From assembly GCA_002362575.1 (NCBI GenBank), contig DEUM01000018.1, forward strand, positions 6,231-70,230: 64,000 bases of DNA. The letters are read 5' to 3'. Of this stretch, positions 50,913 through 60,200 are shown piece after piece; position 1 is the first letter of the stretch, and each line of letters starts with the position of its first letter. The notes beneath the pieces are model-generated. The model saw only the letters and a list, made by a program, of their open reading frames with translations. It was not told the origin of the DNA and did not search any database. The position numbers and the translations under genes are program-made. Origin of the DNA: Lachnoclostridium sp. UBA3262 (lineage in GTDB: Bacteria; Bacillota; Clostridia; Lachnospirales; Lachnospiraceae).

Positions 50913-50972
50913 ACCTCCTATGTTGTATAATAGTGTTGGTTCGCCAACCACACAAAAAACAACATAGGAGGT
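50913..50972 (+). promoter_or_regulatory. RBS-sequestering hairpin of tnpA
   Basis: A 14-bp perfect inverted repeat, ACCTCCTATGTTGT with ACAACATAGGAGGT, pairs the Shine-Dalgarno AGGAGGT with the start of the transcript. A smaller GTTGG-TTCG-CCAAC hairpin is nested inside. This is the known IS200 device that keeps transposase translation low. Confidence 0.8.
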
Positions 50973-50979
50973 ATCCAAA

Positions 50980-51453
50980 ATGGACATGAATAGTTTAGCA
51001 CATACGAAATGGGAATGTAAATATCATATAGTATTTGCACCGAAATTTTGTAGAAAAGTAATTTATGGACAGATAAAGGCGGATGTGGGAAATATTCTTA
51101 GCATGTTATGCAAGAGGAAAGGAATTGAGATAATCGAAGCAGAATGTATGCCGGATCATGTGCATATGCTTGTCAGAATTCCACCTAAATATAGTGTATC
51201 GCAAATAGTTGGTTATCTGAAAGGTAAGAGTTCACTAATGATATTTGAGAGACATGCAAATCTAAAATATAAGTATGGGAACAGACATTTTTGGTGTAGA
51301 GGCTATTATGTAGATACGGCAGGAAAAAATGCAAAAAAAATACAGGAATATATACGTAATCAGATACAAGAAGATTTGGAGTATGACCAAATGTCGTTAA
51401 GAGAGTACGTTGACCCGTTTACGGGTGAGCCGGTAAACCTAGGTAGGAAGTAA
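50980..51453 (+). CDS. tnpA: IS200-type transposase TnpA
   Basis: A 157-residue HUH Y1 transposase that cuts and rejoins single-stranded DNA. Seen: YHIVFAPKFCRKVIYG, the HUH motif in CMPDHVHMLVRIPP, KYSVSQIVGYLKGKSSLMIF, and the catalytic-Tyr segment FWCRGYYVDTAGKN. Length and motif order are normal, so it looks intact. ATG 50980 is 8 nt after AGGAGGT, which is held in a hairpin. Confidence 0.95.
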   Translation: MDMNSLAHTKWECKYHIVFAPKFCRKVIYGQIKADVGNILSMLCKRKGIEIIEAECMPDHVHMLVRIPPKYSVSQIVGYLKGKSSLMIFERHANLKYKYGNRHFWCRGYYVDTAGKNAKKIQEYIRNQIQEDLEYDQMSLREYVDPFTGEPVNLGRK

Positions 51454-51604
51454 AAGAGCCCAAGGGGCTCGACCAGTAAATGTAGTGCGGTTGGCGGATT
51501 ATTTCAAGCGTCTTTAGACGCAGGCAGGGAACAGCGGCTTATAGCCGCAGAACAAACCACCGGCTAAGCCGGTGGTCATGATTTTAATCATTTTAAACCG
51601 AAAT

Positions 51605-52177
51605 CTATTCTCCATCCGCAGTTTCTTCTGTTGCCACAACCTCAGCGGTACTGCCACCGGCGCCGCTACTGCTGCCTGCCGCTTCCTGCTCCCGCTTCAG
51701 GCTGCGCAGCTTCTTCTCATTTTCTGCTTCTTCTTCCTCCTCATACAGCGACTTATGCTTCTTATGCTTTTCGTTTGCATGAAGCATGGCTGCTGCCTTC
51801 GCCGCCTGATACAAGTCGGAACTAAATTCCATCAGCTTTTTCTCGTCTGTAGCCGGAACCTTATCCCCTTTCGAAATCCGCCTTGCAATTTCGAGAAGCT
51901 TTGCCAAATCCTTAAATGCCTCGCCCGCCGCTTTTGCCGACTCCTTCGCAGACTCCAGCTGCTCCTGCCACATCTCCTTCATCTCCTCGGAGATTTCCAG
52001 TGTGACGCCCCGTTCTTCGTCCTCGCTTTTTTCCGCCTGTCTTCCTGCCGGTTCCTCCGTCTGCTTATTTACTTTCTTTACCTGACTCGTTTCCGCTTTT
52101 GGCAACGCCTTCATGGCAGTACGGGCGATGCCCTGTTTTTCTGCATAATCTCCCACATTTGAACTCTTAATCTGCAT
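51605..52177 (-). CDS. Unknown charged helical protein with a sigma-D promoter
   Basis: A 190-residue cytoplasmic protein with no family I recognise. It is rich in Glu, Lys and Ala: a basic and polar N-terminal 55 residues, a long helical region (ISEEMKEMWQEQLESAKESA; KDLAKLLEIARRISKGD), an acidic run (YEEEEEAENEK) and a disordered Ser/Gly tail. There is no signal peptide or membrane segment. ATG 52177 follows GGGAGG. A sigma-28 promoter with a perfect GCCGATA core lies about 60 bp upstream, which marks it as a likely flagellar or chemotaxis-regulon gene away from the main cluster. The IS200 element ends just beyond its stop. Confidence 0.7.
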   Translation of the reverse strand: MQIKSSNVGDYAEKQGIARTAMKALPKAETSQVKKVNKQTEEPAGRQAEKSEDEERGVTLEISEEMKEMWQEQLESAKESAKAAGEAFKDLAKLLEIARRISKGDKVPATDEKKLMEFSSDLYQAAKAAAMLHANEKHKKHKSLYEEEEEAENEKKLRSLKREQEAAGSSSGAGGSTAEVVATEETADGE

Positions 52178-52235
52178 ACATTTATCCTCCCTGATACTAA
52201 ATTGATACGAAATCCGTTTCTGTACCGTATAGTAT

Positions 52236-52262
52236 ATATCGGCAATTCAGGGGGAAATATAA
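52236..52262 (-). promoter_or_regulatory. Sigma-D promoter of the 190-residue unknown gene
   Basis: On the minus strand TTATATTT, 11 nt, GCCGATAT. The -10 half is the full sigma-28 core and the spacing is exact. It lies between the ABC gene stop (52278) and the ATG at 52177. Confidence 0.75.
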
Positions 52263-52277
52263 AGACTTCTCCGGCAT

Positions 52278-54128
52278 TTACTGGTAATACTTCGCCTGCG
52301 AGCTCCACATTTCATAGTACAATCCTGCTTCGTCACGCACCAGCTCATCGTGGCTCCCCTGCTGTACGATTTTTCCATTGTCAAATACGAGAATCTGGTT
52401 GCAGAACCGGCAGCTCGACATCCGGTGGGAAATATAGATTGCCGTCTTTTCCTCCACCAATCTGTCGAAGCTTCGATAAATCTCATACTCCGATACCGGA
52501 TCCAGCGCCGAAGTCGGCTCATCCAGAATAACGAGCGGGGAATCCTTGTAGAGTGCTCGCGCAATAGCAATCTTCTGTGCCTCGCCGCCGGATATCTCCA
52601 TACCATCTTCTTTCAGCTTAAACAGATTGGTATGAATATCCTTTTCTAATTCTCCCAGCCGCTCCGTAAAACCTGCCTTGCGGAGACAGTCCCTCACCTT
52701 TTCCTCATCAAACTCTTTTGATACTGCCACATTTTCTGCTATGGTAAAGGAGAACAGCTTGAAATCTTGAAATACTACAGAAAACAACTGAATGTACTCG
52801 TTATAATCATAGTAGCGTATATCAATTCCATTTAGAAGGATTTCCCCCTCCGTCGGATCATAGAGACGGCAGAGAAGCTTAATAAATGTACTCTTTCCGG
52901 CGCCATTCGGACCGACTAACGCCATCTTATTCCCTATTTTCAATTTAAATGAAACGTGGTCAATAACCGGCTTCTCACTGTTCGGGTAGGAAAACGAAAC
53001 GTTTCGAAATTCAATCTCATATTCGTTATCATCCCGCTTTTCAATTGGAAGCGTCCCGTCATACTTTCTATTTTCAATATCCATAAAATTTACAAAATAG
53101 GAGAGATATTCTGCACCGAGCTTCATGTTTATATAGTCGCCCACGATATCAGTCAGAGCGATTGCAAATTTAGTAAATGCACTAACATATCTCGCCACAT
53201 TTCCCACCGTTATCATCCCAAGCAATGCCTTTATCCCTACATACACGTAGCACGCAACTGTAAAAAATGCGCTGTATAGAGAGTTGATAGTTTCCAACCT
53301 GTTTCCAGCCTTAGCCAAAGTAAACATACTATCCATCAATCTCTTAGCACCCGTCTTATAGCGTTTGATATAAGGAATGTCAAGACGAATCATCCGGATA
53401 TCCTTTCCCTGCTGGTATGCGTTAAGCGGCTGGGTAAAATATCCCAACCGTGTATTGCCATCAATATTATTTTCCAACTGCTTTTTCTGAAGCTCTCCAT
53501 ATCTTTTATTCCCCCGGTACAAAAGAATAAGATATACCGCCAAAATAACGGCCAGTATCACCGCCCCCGCCGGCGAATTGAAAAAACGGTATAGAAGGGA
53601 ATCCGACTCTCCTCTGACAGGAAGAAAAACAGGAATCATCAAAATTACCGAATACACTATATTGATAACGATTCCCACAAGCCTTGCCAATGTCTGGCAA
53701 AACGACTGCAGTCCACCGTGACTCTGCATCCCCTCCTTTGCCCTCGTAACATTATCCATCGTATCCTTTTTTTCCAAAAGCTCATAATCCATTACTAGTG
53801 CTTTATTCGCAAGCTCCCCCCAGAGCTGTTGCATCATGGAATATGCCCGTACATTGACAAATTTCTCCAGTCCCTGATGCGCCAAAACCAAAACACCATT
53901 TAAAATTACCAGCCATAGCGCGTATGAAAATATTTCCTCATATCCACTTCCAGCTACAAGCTCATCAATAATCATACTGCTGAAAATGATATTGACAAAT
54001 GGAATTGCTGAACATAGCATCTGACTGACAATCATAAGAGGCAGAAAACTTGGACAGAGCCTGTGTACAAGACGGATTACTTTCCGAATCGTTTCCCTTG
54101 ATTTTTGTCTTTTCTCTGATTTCTTCAT
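52278..54128 (-). CDS. ABC exporter half-transporter (permease-ATPase fusion), second gene
   Basis: A 616-residue half-transporter. Seen: about six membrane helices in residues 25-320 and then the ATPase: Walker A GPNGAGKSTFIKLL, Q-loop VVFQDFKLF, signature ISGGEAQKIAIARAL, Walker B LVILDEPTSALDP and the switch His in YISHRMSS. It partners the upstream gene, whose stop overlaps this start (ATGA), so they should form a heterodimer. Such pairs export peptides, lipids or drugs. The substrate is unknown; no peptide precursor or processing gene is visible nearby. Confidence 0.9.
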   Translation of the reverse strand: MKKSEKRQKSRETIRKVIRLVHRLCPSFLPLMIVSQMLCSAIPFVNIIFSSMIIDELVAGSGYEEIFSYALWLVILNGVLVLAHQGLEKFVNVRAYSMMQQLWGELANKALVMDYELLEKKDTMDNVTRAKEGMQSHGGLQSFCQTLARLVGIVINIVYSVILMIPVFLPVRGESDSLLYRFFNSPAGAVILAVILAVYLILLYRGNKRYGELQKKQLENNIDGNTRLGYFTQPLNAYQQGKDIRMIRLDIPYIKRYKTGAKRLMDSMFTLAKAGNRLETINSLYSAFFTVACYVYVGIKALLGMITVGNVARYVSAFTKFAIALTDIVGDYINMKLGAEYLSYFVNFMDIENRKYDGTLPIEKRDDNEYEIEFRNVSFSYPNSEKPVIDHVSFKLKIGNKMALVGPNGAGKSTFIKLLCRLYDPTEGEILLNGIDIRYYDYNEYIQLFSVVFQDFKLFSFTIAENVAVSKEFDEEKVRDCLRKAGFTERLGELEKDIHTNLFKLKEDGMEISGGEAQKIAIARALYKDSPLVILDEPTSALDPVSEYEIYRSFDRLVEEKTAIYISHRMSSCRFCNQILVFDNGKIVQQGSHDELVRDEAGLYYEMWSSQAKYYQ

Positions 54129-55897
54129 CGCTTTACCTCCTCCTTATAGTAATGGCTCTGTATTTCAAACATCTGTGCATACTTTCCGCCTTTTTCGAGT
54201 AATTCTTCATGTGTGCCCCGCTCCACTACCCTGCCGTTCTCCATAAACAGAATTTCGTCACAGAATTTTGTGCTGGCCAGCCGGTGAGAAATAAAGAGCG
54301 AAGTCCTTCCGTCCGTCATCTCGTTATATTTTTCATAAATATTGCTTTCTGCAATCGGATCCAGTGCGCTCGTCGGCTCGTCAAGAATCAGCAATCTGCC
54401 GTTTTGATAGAGAGCTCTGGCTATCAGCAGTTTCTGGGACTCACCACCCGAAAACTCCACACCGCTTTTCTCCAATTGCTGGGTGATATAGCTGTCCTCC
54501 CTATCCGGCAGACTGGCAACCTTTTCCCACAGTCCTGCCCAGCGCAGACATTCCCGTACCCTCTCTCTATCAATTTCTCCTTCACCGCCCGCCACATTTT
54601 CGGCTATCGTAACCGCAGAGATAAAGCCGTCTTGGAAAACAGAGGATACGCCCCGTCGGTAGTCATCTATATCATACTTGCCAGTCGGCACCCCGTTAAT
54701 CAGGACTTCCCCTCCGGTCGGCAGGTAAAACCCGCAGAGAAGTTTCACCAGCGTAGTCTTTCCGGCGCCGTTGTTTCCCACAAGAGCAACCTTTTTCCCT
54801 TTTTCTATTTTGAAACTAAGATGGGAAAGGATTTCTTCCTCATTTTCATAACGAAAAGAAACATCTCGAAATTCAATCGACACCGGAGCTGTGACATCCA
54901 GTCTTTCACCCTCTCCATGGAGAAAAACATCTTTGATATCCATACACTCAAAATACCCCTTTGTCTCCAGATTTGTCCTCATAACTGCAGATACTTTGAA
55001 CAAAAAAGTAGACAGCCATGACGCAAAGCCAGACACGATACTAACATAAAAAGTAAACTCTGCCACGGTTACCGTTCCATGTAAAACGCGGGAAATCAGA
55101 ATCGAGTACATCAGTATATCTCTTATAATTCCAAAGGCAGTGTCCGAGACCGTCGGGAAATACCAGTGGAGCTCCGTATCTGTATACCACCTTTTTATCC
55201 TGTCAATATGCTTCACAAAAAGCCTGCCAAACCAGTTTTCTACATGATAAATCCGAATATCCTTCCCATACTCCGGCACTCTTGCCTCCCATGTTATAAG
55301 CCCAAACTCCCTGTCTGGCTGAATATTCTCCTTAAGCCTTTTATCGGAATACTTTACTGCATGACGGTGAAGCAGAAAACCTGCTGCCGACATCGCAACC
55401 ATAATCAGCAAAACCCGGATATCAATCGTAAGAATAATTCCCCCATAGGACAATAGCCCGAACGAGTAACACACCAGTTCAAACGAACTGCTCCATAGCC
55501 CCTCAATTCCCAGTGAATTACCATTCAGTGCATTTTCTCCCTTCCACATTTTATCCTGCATTGCTGCAGGCTCAAGATTGCAATAATCCATCGTAATTCC
55601 CTTTTGGATAATTTCTGTCCAAAACCCGGAAACCCTGCACGAGGAAGTACATGTAATAAATTTGTTTTTTAAAATATTCACGCTAACCCGCGCTAAGACG
55701 TCAATCAAAAGCAGCATACTGATTCCGGTTACATATCGGATAATATCCTTCTCGAGAATCATAGCAATCGCCATGGCCGGAATCGCCCCTTCAATCAGCG
55801 GCGACAGAATGGTCAGCACTGCCCTTACCGGAATCTGCCATTTCATCGAGGGATAACGGCGAAATAACTCCCTGTATATTTTAATTACGTTTTTCAT
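54125..55897 (-). CDS. ABC exporter half-transporter (permease-ATPase fusion), first gene
   Basis: A 590-residue half-transporter. Seen: an N-terminal membrane domain (helices such as MLLLIDVLARVSVNIL and VLLIMVAMSAAGFLLH), then Walker A GNNGAGKTTLVKLL, SSVFQDGF, signature FSGGESQKLLIARALY, Walker B LLILDEPTSALDP and switch LFISHRLAS. Both nucleotide sites of the pair look catalytically complete. ATG 55897 has AGGAGG close upstream; an in-frame ATG at 55921 precedes it. The gene is 343 bp after the histidine kinase and behind its terminator, so it probably has its own promoter near 55960. Confidence 0.9.
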   Translation of the reverse strand: MKNVIKIYRELFRRYPSMKWQIPVRAVLTILSPLIEGAIPAMAIAMILEKDIIRYVTGISMLLLIDVLARVSVNILKNKFITCTSSCRVSGFWTEIIQKGITMDYCNLEPAAMQDKMWKGENALNGNSLGIEGLWSSSFELVCYSFGLLSYGGIILTIDIRVLLIMVAMSAAGFLLHRHAVKYSDKRLKENIQPDREFGLITWEARVPEYGKDIRIYHVENWFGRLFVKHIDRIKRWYTDTELHWYFPTVSDTAFGIIRDILMYSILISRVLHGTVTVAEFTFYVSIVSGFASWLSTFLFKVSAVMRTNLETKGYFECMDIKDVFLHGEGERLDVTAPVSIEFRDVSFRYENEEEILSHLSFKIEKGKKVALVGNNGAGKTTLVKLLCGFYLPTGGEVLINGVPTGKYDIDDYRRGVSSVFQDGFISAVTIAENVAGGEGEIDRERVRECLRWAGLWEKVASLPDREDSYITQQLEKSGVEFSGGESQKLLIARALYQNGRLLILDEPTSALDPIAESNIYEKYNEMTDGRTSLFISHRLASTKFCDEILFMENGRVVERGTHEELLEKGGKYAQMFEIQSHYYKEEVKR

Positions 55898-55981
55898 CTT
55901 CTCCTCCTCTCCTGAATGCAAAATTCTTTCTCCATTTACCTGTTGACAGTGGTATCATAGCACAAAGCTTTTGTAATAAAC

Positions 55982-56014
55982 AAAAAAGTGCACGAATGGT
56001 AAAAATTCGTACAC
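55982..56014 (-). terminator. Terminator or attenuator ahead of the ABC exporter
   Basis: On the minus strand a 10-bp stem (GTGTACGAAT with ATTCGTGCAC, one mismatch) and 7-nt loop is followed by TTTTTTG. It lies 85 bp upstream of the ABC gene and beyond the stronger terminator at 56091. It is either a second stop for the kinase transcript or an attenuator. Confidence 0.55.
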
Positions 56015-56090
56015 CAACTGTTGATTGTTGTGTTTATTCCTCTTTTATCTTCTCTGCAAATGGTTGGACAGAAAAAGATAAGACAGTCAG

Positions 56091-56128
56091 CCAAAAAAAA
56101 ATCCCCGGAGCGGACTCTCCGGGGATTT
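56091..56128 (-). terminator. Strong terminator after the histidine kinase
   Basis: On the minus strand a 12-bp GC-rich stem (AAATCCCCGGAG with CTCCGGGGATTT) and 6-nt loop is followed by TTTTTTTGG, 113 bp beyond the kinase stop. Confidence 0.9.
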
Positions 56129-56240
56129 ACTTTTGTGAAAAAGTGAATGATTCTTTTCCTTACTAAATCCATATTAACATATATCCTATGATATTACAAG
56201 TATTATTTTTCTATAATTTTAACTACTATACAAAACATCC

Positions 56241-56963
56241 TCACAGCGGCAGCATAATCTCCGTAGCAAACGCCCCCGGCTCATTTTTCCGGTTGATGAA
56301 GCCATCGTATTTTTCCACAATATTATCAATCCGCTTTAAGCCATGCCCGTGATTCCCGCGCTTATTGCTGATAAACTCCTTATCCAGCCTTCGAATCACT
56401 TCATTCGTCGAATTTGTCACGGAAATATAAAGCTGCTCCTTAAAAATTCCGATATATACCCGGATAAATTTTTTCTCCGTCTCCTTCATCTTCTCGCAGG
56501 ACTCCACCCCATTGTCAATCAGATTACCTAGAATCACGCACAAATCAATGTCGCTTACCGTCAGCCTTTCCGGCACCTTTGCCTTACAGTTTATCGAAAT
56601 TTTCTTTCCCCCCGCCACCGAAAGCTTACTGCTGAGTATTGCGTCTACACTGACATTCCCGGTTTTTATCGCGATGTCAATCGCATCCAAATCTTCTTCC
56701 AGCTGGTCTAAGTATTCGTGCACTTCCTGGAGCTGGTTCAACGCCAGATGCGCTTTGATTTTCTGCATATGATTGTGATAATCATGCCGCCAGCCACGCA
56801 TTGTCTTATAAATATTCTGTACTTCCTCCCGCTGGGTTTTTAAAATTTTATCCTGATATATCCCCAGCCTGTCCTCCTCTTTCTTTCTGACAAAGTATGC
56901 TGTTATTACAGCCGTCACAATCACTACCAAAAAAAGAGCTCCTACAAAGATTACAATCTGCAT
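56241..56963 (-). CDS. Short GHKL-type sensor histidine kinase (AgrC/LytS-like ATPase half)
   Basis: A 240-residue kinase. Seen: one N-terminal membrane helix (VIFVGALFLVVIVTAVITAY), a coiled linker, the His-box RGWRHDYHNHM, and a GHKL ATPase domain (VILGNLIDNGVESCEKM; NHGHGLKRIDNIVEKY). The ten or so sensor helices of typical AgrC proteins are missing, so sensing must be by the short helix or a partner. ATG 56963 follows GGAGG. It is transcribed away from the 1,246-residue surface protein; the likely partner LytTR regulator lies on that protein's other side. Confidence 0.88.
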   Translation of the reverse strand: MQIVIFVGALFLVVIVTAVITAYFVRKKEEDRLGIYQDKILKTQREEVQNIYKTMRGWRHDYHNHMQKIKAHLALNQLQEVHEYLDQLEEDLDAIDIAIKTGNVSVDAILSSKLSVAGGKKISINCKAKVPERLTVSDIDLCVILGNLIDNGVESCEKMKETEKKFIRVYIGIFKEQLYISVTNSTNEVIRRLDKEFISNKRGNHGHGLKRIDNIVEKYDGFINRKNEPGAFATEIMLPL

Positions 56964-57032
56964 CTTTCCTCCATTCCTTCGCATTTTTCTGCTTTTCCAA
57001 TTGCTGTTTTTCTAATTATAACAAATAAAAGA

Positions 57033-57066
57033 TGCAAATGGTACCCTAAAAAGTGCAAATGGTTCC
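57033..57066 (+). promoter_or_regulatory. Pair of direct repeats, likely LytTR regulator site
   Basis: TGCAAATGGTACC (57033-57045) and TGCAAATGGTTCC (57054-57066) repeat with a 21-bp period, two helical turns, as LytTR regulators prefer. They lie about 34 bp upstream of a TATACT -10 box (57100-57105) that has no good -35 box, an arrangement expected of an activated promoter for the surface protein gene. A third, single copy is at 56055-56067. Confidence 0.6.
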
Positions 57067-57208
57067 AATTACTAGACTTTAGAGAATTCCGTATGCTACT
57101 ATACTAATATATGAAAAATAATATTTAAAAATTTATTCTGGCTCTGGCGGATTCAAACTGGCTCCGCCGGACTAGCTCCTATACAAAGCTAAAGGAGGAA
57201 CAGATTTC

Positions 57209-60200
57209 ATGAGAAACCAAAGAATTTTATCTATATTTACCACATTTGCAATTCTTATGTCACTAATCGGCGTAATGCCAGTAACGGCGAAAGCGGCGGT
57301 AAGTCCCGGCACCATTACTTCAAACCAGACATGGGAAGCACAGACTCTGACTGCCGGAACATACACGATTAACTCCGGTGTAACAGTAACCATTACCGGA
57401 AAACAAACGATAACCGACGGGAATGTCATTATCAAAGGCGGCGGGAAAATCGTGCGCGCAAGCTCCTACACTGGAACTACGTCAGCCAGCGATTCTGCCA
57501 TGTTCTACATGACTGGCAGCAGCAGTCTGACACTCAATGGTTCTATCACTGTAGATGGTCAGAACATTTCAGCAAACGGTCCCTGCATATATATGTATAA
57601 TGGCAGTCCCATCGTCAATCTAAAGGAAAACACTGTACTTCAGAATCACAAAAATGTGAATACAGGGGATACGGGCATATATGCCGGAGGCGCTATAAAC
57701 GCAAATACTAGTACAGGAACACTAAATATCAATGGTGGAACCATCCGAAACTGCTCCACGCTCGGAACAACAGGCAGTTACAAATACGCCCATGCGGGCG
57801 GCGCTATCTATCTAAAGGGAACCTGCAATATGACCGCGGGCAGTATTACTAATAATACTGCCTCCAACGGCGGCGCCATTTATCTCGCTTCATCCGGAGC
57901 TGTCCTGAACATTACAGGTGGAACTATTTCCGGTAATAAAATCGCTTCTGACGGCGTTGGAGAGGGAATTTACTATTCCACCCTTAACCGTGCAACATCC
58001 CAGCTGATTATTGGTGGAAATGCAAATATTGCAGACACCATTTATCTTGACAACACCAGCGGGGAACTTTTTCCCCTGATTACCTCAAAATTACAGCACA
58101 ACCTGACACTTTCGTGTAACTCAAGAGAGGAGGGAAAGGTACTTGCAGGCGGTAAAGACTATACACTTACCGATGCAGACAGCAAAAAGATTTTCATGAA
58201 AGAAAGTACACTGTTAGCTGCACTCAACTCTGACGCAAACCAGATCATCCTCGTAACCGAAGCTCATAAACACACACTTGTAAAACATGTGGCAGTATCT
58301 GCCACCTGTACAAAGACGGGCACCGGTGAGTATTGGAAGTGTGAGGGTACAAAGGGCTGTAGTAAAATATTTCAGGACTCAGCAGGAAATACAGAACTTT
58401 CATCTATCCCTACCACTCCGGCAAAAGGCCACGATTTAACCTCTGTTTCTGAAAAGAAGGCAACCTGTACCGAAACAGGCCACACTGCCTATTACATATG
58501 TTCCCGTTGCAGTAAGTGGTTTACAACTTCCACTGCAAATACAGAAATTACGGATAAAGACAGCGTAATTATCCCTGCTGCCGGGCATAACTGGAATACA
58601 TGGTCTATTACCAAAGAGCCAACTCTTACAAATAAAGGTACTGCTAACCGTACCTGTAAATCAAACTCCGCTCATAAAGAATCGAAAGAACTTCCTGCCT
58701 TATCCGATACATCTGTCTGGACAGCAGGGAAAACTACCCCGCCGACAGAAGAAACGGATGGTTCGCAGGTATATAACTCTGTTTACGGTACCGTTACGGT
58801 TATCCTTCCGGCTACCGGACACAGCCTGTCTCTTGTTTCTGCTAAAGGCGCAACCTGTACCAAGACAGGCAATATCGCTTATTATGTTTGTTCGGGCTGT
58901 GGAAAATGGTTTGCAGACGAGGCCGGAACTCTGGAAATCACAGATAAAAACAGTGTAATTATCCCTGCTAATGGGCACAAGTGGAATACATGGTCTATCA
59001 TTAAAGAGCCAACTCTCACAAATAAAGGCACTGCCGAACGCACTTGCAAATCTGATTCCTCTCATAAAGAATCGAAAGAGCTTCCTGCCTTATCCGATAC
59101 ATCCGTCTGGACGGCAGGCACGATAATCCAGCCAACGGAGGATACGGACGGCTCACAGATATATACTTCTGATTATGGCACCATAACTATTATCCTTCCG
59201 GCTACCGGACACAGCCTGTCTCTTGTTTCTGCTAAAAGCGCAACCTGTACTGAAACAGGCAATACCGCTTATTATGCTTGTTCGGGCTGTGGAAAATGGT
59301 TTGAAGACGAGGCTGGGACTCTGGAAATCACAGATAAAAACAGCGTAATTATTCCTGCTAACGGACACAACTGGGGCAGATGGAATATTACTTCAGAGCC
59401 AACGCTTTTCAATAAAGGTACTGCCGAACGCACTTGCAAATCCGATTCCTCTCATAAAGAATCGAAAGAGCTTCCCGCCTTATCTGACACATCCGTCTGG
59501 ACGGCAGGCACAATCATTCCACCTACGGAAGATACGGATGGCTCACAGGTATTTACTTCTGATTATGGCACCATAACCGTTATTCTTCCGGCTACCGGAC
59601 ACAGCCTGTCTTTCGTTCCTGCTAAGGCCGCAACTTGTACTGAAACAGGCAATATCGCTTATTATGCTTGTTCGGGCTGTGGAAAATGGTTTGAAGACGA
59701 AGCTGCGACTTTGGAAATCGCGGATAAGAATAGTGTAATTATTCCTGCTAACGGACATAAGTGGAACACATGGACGATCACGACGGAACCTACTCTCACA
59801 AATAAAGGCACTGCCGAACGCACTTGCAAATCTGATTTCTCCCATAAAGAATCGAAAGAGCTTCCTGCCTTATCTGACACATCCGTCTGGACAGCAGGTA
59901 CGATGATTCCGCCAACGGAAGATACGGACGGCTCACAGATATATACTTCTGATTATGGCACCGTGACCATTATCCTTCCGGCAGTGAAAAAAGGAACTGT
60001 CAGTACGGAAGTAAAAACAGAAGAAGACGTCCCTGCCACAAGGCTTTCCACACTAGAGACTGAACTACAGGAAGACTGTTTGTCTGAGGCAGAAAAAGAA
60101 CAGATACAAAATGGAGTGAATATTAAAATTCTCCTGACTGTAAAGGATGCAAATAATAACGTAACTACAGAAGATAAAACCGCAATTACTTCTGTACGAG

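Larger units (their letters stand above)
50860..51582 (+). mobile_element. IS200-type insertion sequence (IS200/IS605 family)
   Basis: About 720 bp with a single transposase gene and no tnpB. Near each end is a matching hairpin: CACCGGC-TAT-GCCGGTG at 50867-50883 (left) and ACCACCGGC-TAA-GCCGGTGGT at 51556-51576 (right). These are the usual subterminal imperfect palindromes recognised by the Y1 transposase. The exact ends are uncertain by a few bases because this family makes no target duplication. It sits between a terminator and the 3' end of a minus-strand gene, so it disrupts nothing obvious. Confidence 0.85.

Noticed and set aside
55936..56172. 78-residue open frame on the minus strand
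   Set aside because: It runs through the strong terminator at 56091-56128 and a second terminator, has no ribosome binding site and no protein-like composition.
58427..59986. Possible CRISPR-like or satellite repeat
   Set aside because: The 390-bp units are in-frame coding repeats of a surface protein, not short direct repeats with spacers.
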